In this document: positions 16,621 to 24,996 of the stretch, one piece after another | How positions within the stretch are numbered: position 1 is the stretch's first letter | How the letters are laid out: each line of letters starts with the position of its first letter | DNA from: Rhodospirillales bacterium | GTDB lineage: Bacteria; Pseudomonadota; Alphaproteobacteria; Reyranellales; Reyranellaceae | NCBI GenBank assembly: GCA_009377525.1 | Contig: WHTW01000005.1 | Span: 1 to 64,000 of the forward strand | Direction of reading: 5' to 3' | Length of the DNA: 64,000 nt | Made by a program: the position numbers and the translations under genes | The notes under the pieces: model-generated | Told to the model about the DNA's origin: nothing | Seen by the model: only the letters and a program-made list of their open reading frames with translations | The model's database searches: none

Positions 16621-16801
16621 CAGGCGTAATCCACCAGCTTGTCGGCAGCTGTCCGACATCGCACAACTCGTGCAGTCAGTTTCGGGCTGTAACCTGTTCT
16701 CGCCGCCAAGGCAATAGCGAGGGCCCGCTGGTGGCTCGCAAGGCGGGCAATTTTTCTTCTCCCAAGTGTGAGTTTGCGCACTGCCGCGAACCAAACGCCT
16801 C

Positions 16802-17030
16802 CTAGCCAGGCCCCGCCGCCAGCAAGCCCTTGGGGTCCATGGCGCGCGTGGTGTCCTCGATCACGTAGGTCGTGAAGCCGAGCTTGCGCGCATCCATCGC
16901 CGACCAGGCGACGCAGAAGTCGGTGGCGAGCCCAGTCACGAACACCGTGTTGACGCCGCGCTCCTTCAAATAGCCCGCCAGGCCGGTGATGGTCTTCCCC
17001 GTCGGCAGCTCAAGATGCGCGAGCCAAGTC
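16802..17030 (-). pseudogene. pncA: Nicotinamidase/isochorismatase C-terminal fragment (pncA remnant)
   Basis: Read on the minus strand this stretch encodes KTITGLAGYLKERGVNTVFV, then TGLATDFCVAWSAMDARKLG, then the ending LAAGPG and a stop. This is the last third of a nicotinamidase, including the catalytic Cys of the DFCV segment. There is no start codon and the N-terminal two thirds are absent. An in-frame stop precedes it (near 17028), and the MFS gene begins just beyond. A deletion probably joined the MFS 3' end to the middle of pncA. Confidence 0.8.
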
Positions 17031-17064
17031 TAGCAAATGATGGGCCGATGTGACGACCGTCCAT

Positions 17065-18591
17065 TCACGGATCGCGCTTTACACCGCGCATGAAAGCGGC
17101 GAGCGGCATCGCCACCAGGGCGGCGAAGGCCATCAGGTAGAAGGCATTGAGGTAGCCGATCATCGCCGCCTGCCGCAGGATCTCGTTCGACAGGTTCTGC
17201 AGGCTGGCCGCGCCGTCGAGGCTCCATTGCGACGGCAGGCCGGGCACTGTGAGCGTCTTGTTGTAGGGCGTGATGTGCTCGGTCATGCGCGAGTAGTTCG
17301 ACGCGGTCGAGCGGCTGACGACCAGCACGGCGATGGAGATGAACAGGCTGGAGCCGAAATTGCGCATCAGGGTGAAGACGGCCGAGCCCTCCGTCACCTG
17401 GCGCGGCGGCAGGGTCGAGAAGGCCATCACCGTCATCGGCGTGAAGGCGATCGACTGGCCGAGCCCCAGCAGGAAGTTGCCCCAGAACACGTCGCTGTCG
17501 GTCAGGTTGATGTTCCACTGCGCCATCCAGAAGCCCGCCGCCGCCTGGACGCCCATGCCGCAGACGATGGCGGAGCGTGGCGCGATGCGGGTGATCTGGG
17601 CGATCACCAGGAACGCCGCCCAGTTGCCCATGCCGCGCGCGGCGATCAGCGTGGCGATTGCGTTGTCGGGGTAACCGCGCAGATCGTGAAGCAGGGTCGG
17701 GAACAGCACGATGCTGGTGAAGTTCAGCATACCCATCACCAGGGCAAGCAGGATGCCGATGGTGAAATTGCGGTCGAGCAGCAGGCGCGGATTGACGAAC
17801 GGCTCGGGCACCGTCAGGCAATGGACGACGAAGATCCACAGCGCGAGCACGCCGATGAAGGCGAACAGGATCATCTCCGTCGAGTCGAACCAGTCAAGGC
17901 GATGGCCGCGGTCGAAGATCAACTGGGCGCAGGTGATCGCCACCGAGAGCGCGATGAAACCGGTCCAGTCGAACTTCACGGGGCTGCGCGCCGTGTGGTC
18001 GCGCAAGGCGAACCAGATGCAGACCAGGGCGCAGATGCCGGGCGGCACGATGATGAAGAAGGCGGCGCGCCAGTCATAGGCTTCGCTCGCCATGCTGCCC
18101 ACGATCGGGCCGGCGACAGGACCGAACACCGCGCCGATGCCCCACATCACGATCGCGACCGGCTGCAGATGCTTGGGGAAGGTCGCGAGCAGGATGGCCT
18201 GGCCGAGCGGCATGATCGGCGCGCCGAACGCGCCCTGCGCCACACGCGCCAGGATCAGCGTCTCCAGGCTGCCGGCAAAGCCGCACAGCAGCGAGGTGAT
18301 CGTGAAGCCGAGCACGGTGAAGAACATCAGGTTGCGCCAGCCCAGCCGGCTCGCCAGCCATCCCGTCATCGGCGTGGCGACCGCGGTGGCGACCAGGTTG
18401 AGCGTGATCACCCAGGAGATCTCGTCCTGCGTCGCCGACAGGTTGCCGCGCATCTGCGGCAGCACCAGGTTGGCGATGGTGATGGTCATGCCGAACAGCA
18501 TGTTGGCGAGCTGGACCATCAACAGGATGAGCCACTGCCGCCCGCTGATGGTGAACAGGCCACCTTTGTCCTCAGCGACGACGGTCGTCAT
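17065..18591 (-). CDS. DHA2-family MFS efflux transporter (EmrB/QacA type)
   Basis: A 508-residue inner-membrane drug:proton antiporter with about 14 hydrophobic helices. It shows the MFS loop motif GWLASRLGWRNLMFF near residue 80, the preceding SWVITLNLVATAVATPMTGW, and the motif-C-like GAVFGPVAGPIVGSMASEAYDWRAAFFI near residue 155. The family exports amphipathic toxic compounds, often with an EmrA-type membrane-fusion protein, but no such gene is adjacent. It is followed by a truncated pncA and preceded by an amidohydrolase 89 bases away on the same strand. Confidence 0.92.
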   Translation of the reverse strand: MTTVVAEDKGGLFTISGRQWLILLMVQLANMLFGMTITIANLVLPQMRGNLSATQDEISWVITLNLVATAVATPMTGWLASRLGWRNLMFFTVLGFTITSLLCGFAGSLETLILARVAQGAFGAPIMPLGQAILLATFPKHLQPVAIVMWGIGAVFGPVAGPIVGSMASEAYDWRAAFFIIVPPGICALVCIWFALRDHTARSPVKFDWTGFIALSVAITCAQLIFDRGHRLDWFDSTEMILFAFIGVLALWIFVVHCLTVPEPFVNPRLLLDRNFTIGILLALVMGMLNFTSIVLFPTLLHDLRGYPDNAIATLIAARGMGNWAAFLVIAQITRIAPRSAIVCGMGVQAAAGFWMAQWNINLTDSDVFWGNFLLGLGQSIAFTPMTVMAFSTLPPRQVTEGSAVFTLMRNFGSSLFISIAVLVVSRSTASNYSRMTEHITPYNKTLTVPGLPSQWSLDGAASLQNLSNEILRQAAMIGYLNAFYLMAFAALVAMPLAAFMRGVKRDP

Positions 18592-18680
18592 TCCCCCGGA
18601 TCATCGTTGTTCTTGCCGCGATGATTCGGCAGGACGCCATCGAATGACAGGACAAACGCGTGCTGCGTTGCAACAATCGG

Positions 18681-19733
18681 TCAGAGGACGAGACGATAGA
18701 CCTTCGACGCTGTGCCGCTGAACAGGCTCTTCTTTTCGGCGGCACCCGCCCCCTCGGCGAGCCGCTTGCAGGCGTTCCAGAACACGCCGTAGCCGTAGGA
18801 GCCTTTGTCGACGGGGAAATTGCTTTCGAACATGGCACGGTCGGCGCCGAAGGCGTCGATGCAGGTCGCGACGTAGGGCCGCCACAGGGCCGCGAGCTGC
18901 TCGGAGCTCGGCGGCAGCTCGCCCTCGTGCATGTCGAAACCGAGCAGCCGCATGCCGAGACCGCCCAGTTTCACATGCACGTTGGGGCACGCCGCCAGCG
19001 CGCGGACGCTCTTGTTCCACTCGGCGAACACCTCGTCGCGCTTGCCCTTGTAGCGACCGAGCCCGATCGGCCCGCCGACATGGTTCATCACGATCGGTGT
19101 GCCCGGAAAGGCGCGGGCGAGATCGAGCAGGTCGGGAAGCTGGGTGTGGTACACGAAGGCATCGAAGCTCAACCCAAGCGGCCCGAGCTGGGCAAAGCCT
19201 TCGCGCACCTTCTTGTCGAGCAACCAACCCTCCGGCCGGATCGCCGTGGCGCCCCATTGCGCCTGGTCGGGATGGCTGGCCGAGATGAAGCGGATGCCGT
19301 GGAAGCGGCCACCGCCCGACCCGATCATCGCTTCGAGGACGTCGCGCACGCGCGCGCCCAACGTGAGGTCGGCATGGCCGACGATGCCGGCGCAGACGCG
19401 CGGCTTGCCGTAGCCGCCGCTGGCGCTCATCGCCGCCACGCCGTTGGCGAACTCGATCTCACCGACCGGCCGCATCTCGACCGGCCCGTCGGCGCGGTAC
19501 ATCGACAGCCATTCGAGATAGACCGTGGCGACGATGTTGTGGCCGCCGTCGGCGATGTCCTTCAGGAGGTCGGTCAGCAGATAGGTGCCGCTCTCGGGGC
19601 GATCGATCAGGTGATGATGCGGATCGACGATCGGCAGGTCGGGCTCGAGTGCGGCCTCGCGGCGTTGGCCGAGCCACTCGGGCCGGATCGCTATGTGCGA
19701 GCTGATCGCGTCTGGCGACGGTGATGACGACAT
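18681..19733 (-). CDS. Amidohydrolase family protein (amidohydrolase_2)
   Basis: A 350-residue TIM-barrel metal hydrolase related to 2-pyrone-4,6-dicarboxylate lactonase and ACMSD-type enzymes. The N-terminal metal motif is PIVDPHHHLID near residue 35. Other probable ligands are His in VMNHVGGP near residue 205 and Asp in FESNFPVDKGSYGYGVFW near residue 310. The product probably hydrolyses or decarboxylates a small organic acid or lactone. No ring-cleavage genes are adjacent. A palindromic repeat follows the upstream side at 19745-19810. Confidence 0.88.
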   Translation of the reverse strand: MSSSPSPDAISSHIAIRPEWLGQRREAALEPDLPIVDPHHHLIDRPESGTYLLTDLLKDIADGGHNIVATVYLEWLSMYRADGPVEMRPVGEIEFANGVAAMSASGGYGKPRVCAGIVGHADLTLGARVRDVLEAMIGSGGGRFHGIRFISASHPDQAQWGATAIRPEGWLLDKKVREGFAQLGPLGLSFDAFVYHTQLPDLLDLARAFPGTPIVMNHVGGPIGLGRYKGKRDEVFAEWNKSVRALAACPNVHVKLGGLGMRLLGFDMHEGELPPSSEQLAALWRPYVATCIDAFGADRAMFESNFPVDKGSYGYGVFWNACKRLAEGAGAAEKKSLFSGTASKVYRLVL

Positions 19734-19744
19734 CTGCCTCTCCT

Positions 19745-19810
19745 CTTCCGGAGCGCGGGCCTCCGGGCCGCATCATGATCATGAGCGGGCCGGAGGCCCG
19801 CGCTCCCAGC
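19745..19810. repeat. Palindromic hairpin repeat with mixed flanks
   Basis: Left flank CTTCCGGAGCGCG, centre CATGATCATGAG, right flank CGCGCTCCCAGC. The arms pair with one or two mismatches. It combines the CTTCCGG flank of one repeat class with the GCTCCCAGC flank of another (compare 6151-6320). Its right end touches the stop codon of the YbhB-like gene. Confidence 0.82.
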
Positions 19811-20310
19811 TAACGCTCGAACTTGCCCGTCAGCGTCGCCTTCTCGAGCGTATTGAAATGGAGCTGGAAGCCGATGATGGCGGCCGACGTGTCGGCATTG
19901 ACCTGCAGGGCGTCCTGCTTCACGGCGAAGACGGTGAAGACGTAGCGATGAGGGCCGTGGCCTTCCGGCGGGCACGGGCCGCCATAGCCCGGAGCGCCGA
20001 AATCGGTTCGCGTCTGCAGCGCGCCCCCGGGGAGGAGGCCGGCCTTTGGGTTGCCGGCGTCGAGCTTGAGCTCGGTCGTGCCGGCCGGGATATTCACCAC
20101 CACCCAGTGCCAGAAGCCGCTGCCCGTCGGCGCGTCGGGATCGAAGCAGGTGACGGCAAAGCTCTTGGTGCCCGCCGGCACGCCCGTCCACGACAGATGC
20201 GGCGACTTGTTGCCGCCGCCGCAGCCGAAGCCGTAATCGGCCGACAGGATGTGGTCCATCTCGAGGGTCTCGCCCTCCTTGAAACTGCTGCTGCTGAGCG
20301 TGAGTGCCAC
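19810..20310 (-). CDS. YbhB/YbcL family (PEBP-like) protein
   Basis: A 166-residue phosphatidylethanolamine-binding-protein fold, the bacterial relatives of the Raf kinase inhibitor. Diagnostic segments are GGNKSPHLSWTGVPAGTKSF near residue 35, the ligand pocket DPDAPTGSGFWHWVVVNIP near residue 60, and GYGGPCPPEGHGPHRYVFTV near residue 110. I start at GTG 20310 because GGAGGACGCC sits just upstream, giving the usual family length; the longer frame lacks such a site. Cellular role in bacteria is unsettled. No signal peptide is seen, so it is probably cytosolic. Confidence 0.92.
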   Translation of the reverse strand: MALTLSSSSFKEGETLEMDHILSADYGFGCGGGNKSPHLSWTGVPAGTKSFAVTCFDPDAPTGSGFWHWVVVNIPAGTTELKLDAGNPKAGLLPGGALQTRTDFGAPGYGGPCPPEGHGPHRYVFTVFAVKQDALQVNADTSAAIIGFQLHFNTLEKATLTGKFER

Positions 20311-20367
20311 GGCGTCCTCCGGATTATTCGACTCGGATTCCTCTCCCCCGTTAGGGAGCATGAACGA

Positions 20368-21114
20368 CTACAACCCCTGCCCGCCCGCTACGGCAATCGA
20401 CTGGCCGGTCACCCACGAGGCGAAGGGCGAGGCGAGGAACAGCGCCACGTTGGCGATTTCCTCGGCGTGGCCCATGCGACCGAACGGGATCGAGGCCAGG
20501 GTGGCGTTGTAGAGCTTGGGATCGGCGGTCTTGCGTCGGTCCCACACGCCGCCGGGGAACTCGATCGAGCCGGGGGCGATGCAGTTCACGCGCACGCGGT
20601 CCTTGGCGTACATCGCGGCCTGGGTGACGGTGTAGTGGATCACCGCGGCCTTGACGGCACCGTAGGGCGGCTGGCGCGCCGCGGGATGGAGAGCCGCGAT
20701 CGAGGAGATGTTGACCACGCTGCCCTCGGCCTGCTTCAGCGCCGGATAGGCCTCTTGCGTTGCATGCACGATCGCCATCATGTCGACCGCGAGGTTGGCG
20801 CCCCAGCCCTTGTCGTCGTCCGACGCGCCGAAGGCCGAGGCGTTGTTGACCAGAAGATCGACGCCGCCCAGGGCGGCGGCGGCGGCGCGCACGTAGCCGC
20901 GCACGGCGTCGCCCTTGGCCAGATCGGCGCTGGCGGCATGGGCCTTGCGGCCGAGCTTGGCGATCTCGGCCCGGGTCTCCTCGAGTGCCTCAGGCTCCCG
21001 GGCGCAGATCGAGACGTCGCCGCCGCATGCCGCGAAGCCCAGCGCGATCGCCTTGCCGATGCCCCGGCTGCCGCCACACACGATGGCCTTCTTACCCGTG
21101 AAATCGATCTTCAT
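20368..21114 (-). CDS. Short-chain dehydrogenase/reductase
   Basis: A 248-residue classical SDR. The cofactor loop is IVCGGSRGIGKAIALG near residue 12, followed by NNAS near residue 91. The catalytic set is Ser in NISSIAAL (about 140) and Y-x3-K in PYGAVKAA (about 155). The Arg residues after the first strand (ICAREPEAL) suit NADP(H). The substrate is a hydroxyl or keto compound that cannot be named. It is on the same strand as the YbhB-like gene, with 57 bases between them. Confidence 0.92.
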   Translation of the reverse strand: MKIDFTGKKAIVCGGSRGIGKAIALGFAACGGDVSICAREPEALEETRAEIAKLGRKAHAASADLAKGDAVRGYVRAAAAALGGVDLLVNNASAFGASDDDKGWGANLAVDMMAIVHATQEAYPALKQAEGSVVNISSIAALHPAARQPPYGAVKAAVIHYTVTQAAMYAKDRVRVNCIAPGSIEFPGGVWDRRKTADPKLYNATLASIPFGRMGHAEEIANVALFLASPFASWVTGQSIAVAGGQGL

Positions 21115-21129
21115 GGGGCCTTGCTCCTC

Positions 21130-21411
21130 TCAACGCTGATTGACGCAGACGGCCGACAGGACCGGCGCGGGCGAGCCATCGCTTCTCGCCGCCCCTCCGG
21201 CCACCAGCGCACCGGCCGGCGTGCGCACCGTATCGCCGAAGGCGCCCAGCCGTCGCGCATCGTTGCGTAGGTCGGACAGGGCGATCTCGCAGGCCTGCCG
21301 CGAGGCGAAAGCGACCTGGTAGCTCGTGGTCGAGTTGCCACCGAGGAACCACGTCACCAACAACAGTATTCCATTCGTTTCCCCCGACGATGGTTCAAGC
21401 AATTCAACCAT
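21130..21411 (-). CDS. Small exported or membrane-anchored protein of unknown function
   Basis: A 93-residue protein with one hydrophobic segment near the N-terminus (GILLLVTWFLGG, about residues 13-24) and a short soluble tail containing FASRQACEIALSDLRND and a C-terminal Cys. The pattern resembles small alphaproteobacterial envelope proteins in which a Cys pair may form a disulfide (inference). The start at ATG 21411 is my choice; an in-frame ATG at 21438 overlaps a repeat element. It lies just upstream of the SDR gene on the same strand. Confidence 0.5.
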   Translation of the reverse strand: MVELLEPSSGETNGILLLVTWFLGGNSTTSYQVAFASRQACEIALSDLRNDARRLGAFGDTVRTPAGALVAGGAARSDGSPAPVLSAVCVNQR

Positions 21412-21428
21412 GCCGCCCGGGCTTGTGC

Positions 21429-21554
21429 TAGAGCACATTCCGTCCGGCTGGAATCAGCCGGACGGAATGTGCCCTGTGAAACCAGCATCTCCCGTGCGCG
21501 CGATTTCGATCAGATGGAACCGCACGCGGTTCCATCTGATCGAAATCCGCTCTA
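21429..21554. repeat. Two-hairpin repeat bounded by TAGAGC and GCTCTA, copy 2
   Basis: A 126-base element with the same plan as 3278-3402. Its first stem is a perfect 18 bp with loop GAAT, and its second is a perfect 20 bp with a 4-base loop. Compared with copy 1 the stems differ at several positions, with matching changes on both sides. It occupies the promoter region of the LivJ-like gene. Confidence 0.88.
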
Positions 21555-21586
21555 GGATTTGGCAAAAGAACGACGTCCGGGAGGAA

Positions 21587-22801
21587 ATGATGCGATACGT
21601 GAAGGCCGCCGCGGCGGCAGCATTTGCTTGCGTCCTGTTGAGCGTTCCCGCCGCGTTTGCCCAGAACAACGCCGTGAAGATCGGCGTGCTGGACGACATG
21701 GCCGGCCCGTATGCCGAGAACACCGGCCCGGGCGACGTCGCCTCGGTCAAGTTTGCGATCGCCGATTTCGGCGGCTCGGTGCTCGGCAGGCCGATCGAGC
21801 TTGTCAGCGCCGACTTCCAGAGCAAAGTCGATGTCGGCGTCGGCATCGCCCGGCGCTGGTACGACAACGAGGATGTCGACATGGTGATCGGCATCCCCAA
21901 TTCGGCGATCGCGCTCGCCCTGGTGAAGGTGGCCGAGGAGAAGAACCGCATCGTCATGCCGACGGCGGCGGCGACCTCGGAGCTCACCGGCAAGAGCTGC
22001 GGCAGCCACAGCATCCATTGGATCTACGACACCTATGGCCAGGGCAAGACCATCGTCCAGGCGCTCAGCAAGCAGGGCGGCGACACCTGGTTCTTCATCA
22101 CAGTGGACTATGCCTTCGGGCTGGCCGTCGAAGCCGACGCCACCAAGTTCATCAAGGATGCCGGCGGCAAGGTCCTGGGCTCGGCGCGCCATCCGCTGAA
22201 CAGCCAGGACTTCTCCTCCTACGTCGTGCAGGCGCAGGCCTCGAAGGCCAAGGGGCTGATGTTCGCCAACGGCGGCAACGACATCATCAACGGGGTGAAG
22301 CAGGCAGCCGAGTTCGGCCTGGTCAAGCAGGGCGTGCGCATCAGCGCGCCCCTGATGCAGTTCCCCGATGTGCACGGCGTCGGGCTCAAGACCGCGCAGG
22401 GCCTCTTGATGGCGAGCCCGTTCTACTGGGACATGAACCCCGAGGCGCGCACCTTCACCGACCGCTTCACCAAGGAGATGGGCCGTCCGCCCTCCTTCAT
22501 CCAGGCCGGCACCTACGGTGCGGTGCTGCACTACCTGAAGGCGGTGAAGGCGGCCGGCACCGACGAGGCCAAGGCCGTGCTGGCGCAGATGAAGAAGCTG
22601 CCGATCAACGACTTCATGACCAAGAACGGCCAGGTCCGCGAGGATGGCCGCGTCATCCGCGACATGTACCTGATGCAGGTCAAGACGCCCGAGGAATCTA
22701 AGAGTGCGTGGGACCTGGCGAAGATCGTGGCGACGGTACCGGGGAATGAGGCGTTCCGGCCGCTGAGCGAAGGCGGGTGTCCGCTCGTAGGCAGAAAGTA
22801 G
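21587..22801 (+). CDS. ABC transporter substrate-binding protein (LivJ-like)
   Basis: A 404-residue periplasmic binding protein of the branched-chain amino acid/amide (Peripla_BP_6) type. Residues 1-25 are a signal peptide ending AAFAQ. The mature start VKIGVLDDMAGPYAENTGPG is the typical first strand and ligand loop. ATG 21587 has a GGAGG site; ATG 21590 directly after is equally possible. No permease or ATPase genes adjoin. Such orphan binding proteins in alphaproteobacteria often recognise aromatic acids, amides or urea. The only permease of the same system is the orphan LivM-like gene 17 kb away. Confidence 0.92.
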   Translation: MMRYVKAAAAAAFACVLLSVPAAFAQNNAVKIGVLDDMAGPYAENTGPGDVASVKFAIADFGGSVLGRPIELVSADFQSKVDVGVGIARRWYDNEDVDMVIGIPNSAIALALVKVAEEKNRIVMPTAAATSELTGKSCGSHSIHWIYDTYGQGKTIVQALSKQGGDTWFFITVDYAFGLAVEADATKFIKDAGGKVLGSARHPLNSQDFSSYVVQAQASKAKGLMFANGGNDIINGVKQAAEFGLVKQGVRISAPLMQFPDVHGVGLKTAQGLLMASPFYWDMNPEARTFTDRFTKEMGRPPSFIQAGTYGAVLHYLKAVKAAGTDEAKAVLAQMKKLPINDFMTKNGQVREDGRVIRDMYLMQVKTPEESKSAWDLAKIVATVPGNEAFRPLSEGGCPLVGRK

Positions 22802-22824
22802 AAGCGCCGCCCCGCCTACGCCGC

Positions 22825-23631
22825 TCAATCGTCGTCGGCGCGCCAGCGGTAGCCGAAGGCCATATAGCTTTCGACCGCGTTGAAGTCTGGATCGAGGGCA
22901 CGAAACTTGTTGCGCACGCGTTTGAGTGCCGAGCGGACGTTGGTACGATAACCTTCGCCGCCGTGGCCCGACATGAATCCCGGGCTGCGCAACACGTCAT
23001 AGATTGCCCGATAGCTGACGTAGTTGCCGGCATTGAGCGCCAGCAACTCGACGATGTTGTATTCACCCACCGTGAGGCGCACGTCAACGCCGTCCCATAG
23101 GGCGCGGCTGACGAGGCGATGAAGGGCGAGCCGCCCCTGCGCCGTGCAGCCGCTACCCGCCAGGTCCTTGCCGGCGCTCATTACGACACGCTTCAGTCGC
23201 CTGACGAGCGTCTCCACGCCGCGGGACTTTTCGATGAAATCCATGGCCCCGCATTCGAAAGCCTGCTTCTCGTACTGGATCAGGTTGCGCCCGGTCAGAA
23301 ACACAACCGGCAGCTTGATGCCCCGCCTGCGGATCGCGGCCAGCAGATCAATGCCAGACATCTTGGGCATGTGCCAATCGAACAGAATGACCTCGGAGTC
23401 ATCGGCCTGCTCAAGCGCTCCAAGGAACTCACTGCTCCCCGGAAAATGCCGCACGATGAAACCACGCTCCGCCAGCTCCGCGGTCAACGTGTCGGCGTAC
23501 TCCTTGTCGTCCTCGACAAAGAGGACGCGGATCGGCGGCGGACCGCCGGCCACCATGTCTTCAGCACAAGACGAGCCCATCACACCGGAAACCGCGCCCG
23601 CGGCCGGTTCGCTTTGATGAAACGATGTCAT
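22825..23631 (-). CDS. ChvI-like response regulator (receiver plus winged helix)
   Basis: A 268-residue two-component regulator. The receiver covers about residues 34-150, with the acidic pocket E40-D41-D42, phospho-acceptor Asp85 in LFDWHMPKMSG, Thr113 and Lys135. The effector half has the Trans_reg_C fold with LTVGEYNIVELLALNAGNYV and the DNA-contacting GYRTNVRSALKRVRNKFRAL. This effector pattern matches the ChvI branch of rhizobial regulators. ATG 23631 gives a normal length plus a 30-residue polar N-tail. It has no kinase of its own. It is a paralogue of the regulator at 24208-24996 and points away from it. Confidence 0.88.
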   Translation of the reverse strand: MTSFHQSEPAAGAVSGVMGSSCAEDMVAGGPPPIRVLFVEDDKEYADTLTAELAERGFIVRHFPGSSEFLGALEQADDSEVILFDWHMPKMSGIDLLAAIRRRGIKLPVVFLTGRNLIQYEKQAFECGAMDFIEKSRGVETLVRRLKRVVMSAGKDLAGSGCTAQGRLALHRLVSRALWDGVDVRLTVGEYNIVELLALNAGNYVSYRAIYDVLRSPGFMSGHGGEGYRTNVRSALKRVRNKFRALDPDFNAVESYMAFGYRWRADDD

Positions 23632-23799
23632 CTGGATTACCCCTTCCTCTTCCCACACCCACACTTGCCAAATGCCCCAATCCACCCGCGTTCCCATCGC
23701 GAGTGGATTCGATGATTGGCGACAGGACCAACCCCCTCGACGCCGTTCGACGCCGTGGCCCTTGCCTCCACCGCTGCAAAATCCCTGCCGATCAGTCAC

Positions 23800-24127
23800 C
23801 TTATCAGGCTCACCTCGCACTCCTGCTGGATGCGGGGATTGAGCCGCTAGGCCCGGTGGCGGCTGTCGAGGCGGCGCTGCGCTTCACGCAGGATGCCCGG
23901 CTCGATGCGGCGGCACTCGATGTCGCGCTGGGAAAACACACCTGCTTCCCGACTGCGACATGCTTCTCACGCGGCGACTGCCACCCCTCTTTCTGACCGG
24001 TCAAGGCCGGAAGAAATCCCGACCCTTGGCCAAGCCGTTGGAACCCGCTGCTTTGAGAATCCGCTCTCAACCCTGGGACGTACTAGCACAAGACACGGAC
24101 GCGCCGAAGGCAAGCCCCGGCGCGTGA
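23800..24127 (+). pseudogene. Degraded receiver-domain relic in a 576-base gap
   Basis: The gap between the two regulators holds no intact gene but keeps a readable receiver domain. One frame gives LLLDAGIEPLGPVAAVEAAL followed by LDAAALDVALG, the pattern around the phospho-Asp of receivers linked to HWE-type kinases. After a frameshift near 23985 it continues LFLTGQGRKKSRPLAKPLEP, matching the Thr-Gly and Lys-Pro ends of that domain. The first helices and any start codon are missing. The rest of the gap (23632-23800 and 24128-24207) shows nothing I can name apart from promoter space. Confidence 0.5.
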
Positions 24128-24207
24128 TCAAGCAGTGACCCATTCGTAAAAATGCCCTACGGCCCCGGCTTTGAGCTAAGGTCATTGTGGGGTGTGAGGT
24201 GTGAAGA

Positions 24208-24996
24208 ATGGCAGAACTGAACATTGGCGAGTCTTCTCGCCCTCTCGCAACCTTGCCCGACAACTGGGCAGGATGCGGCAAGAACCGCGTTGTCCTGGTC
24301 GAGGACGACGACAACTACCGAGTTGCGCTCGAGCACGAGTTGATCGAACGAGACTTTGCTGTACGCAGCTTCGCTGATGCCGCTGGCCTGCTTGCCGAGG
24401 CCGAGGTCGCGGCGACGGCCAACGTTCTGCTGTTGGACTGGATGCTGCCACGCATGTCCGGAATCGATCTCCTGTCACAACTCATGGACCGCGACATTCG
24501 CGCGCCAGTCGCCTTCCTTACCGGCCACGCCCTCACGGCGAACGAGCATCTGGCGTTCGACCGAGGCGCGGCCGATTTCATCGACAAGGCGCGTGGTGTC
24601 GAAGTGCTCGTCGGGCGCCTCATGCGGCTCATCGAGACTTCACGCACACAGAGCGCCGTCCGCAGAGACACCGCCCAGCGGTGCGGCGACCTGTGGCTCC
24701 AAATCGGTCGCGCGCAGTGGCGCGGCGTCGATATCGATCTGACCCTTTGCGAATTCAACGTCGTTCAGCTCCTGGCCTCGAATGTAGGCCAGTGGGTCAC
24801 GTATCGACAGATTTACGATCGCATGCACTATGTCGGCTTCATCGCGGGGAACGGAGACGATGGCTACCAGGCGAACGTCAGATCCACGATCAAGAGGATC
24901 CGCAACAAATTCCGCGCCAACGATCCTGAGTTCACCGCAATCCGCAACCACGTCGGCATCGGCTATTGCTGGAGTGCTGCCGCCGCAACTGCTTGA
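24208..24996 (+). CDS. ChvI-like response regulator (receiver plus winged helix)
   Basis: A 262-residue regulator, paralogous to the one at 22825-23631. The receiver has D33-D34, phospho-acceptor Asp77 in LLLDWMLPRMSG, Thr105 and Lys127. The effector half includes LTLCEFNVVQLLASNVGQWV and VGFIAGNGDDGYQANVRSTI, close to the ChvI type. The gene start is ATG 24208. Its 3' end overlaps the histidine kinase frame by about 23 bases, so the two are coupled as in chvI-chvG. In relatives this pair senses acid or envelope stress and controls exopolysaccharide and host interaction; here that is inference. Confidence 0.9.
   Translation: MAELNIGESSRPLATLPDNWAGCGKNRVVLVEDDDNYRVALEHELIERDFAVRSFADAAGLLAEAEVAATANVLLLDWMLPRMSGIDLLSQLMDRDIRAPVAFLTGHALTANEHLAFDRGAADFIDKARGVEVLVGRLMRLIETSRTQSAVRRDTAQRCGDLWLQIGRAQWRGVDIDLTLCEFNVVQLLASNVGQWVTYRQIYDRMHYVGFIAGNGDDGYQANVRSTIKRIRNKFRANDPEFTAIRNHVGIGYCWSAAAATA

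Noticed and set aside
20311-20361. ATG start for the YbhB-like protein 17 codons upstream
   Set aside because: The added residues are Glu/Asn-rich with no ribosome site, whereas GTG 20310 has GGAGG at the right distance and matches family length.
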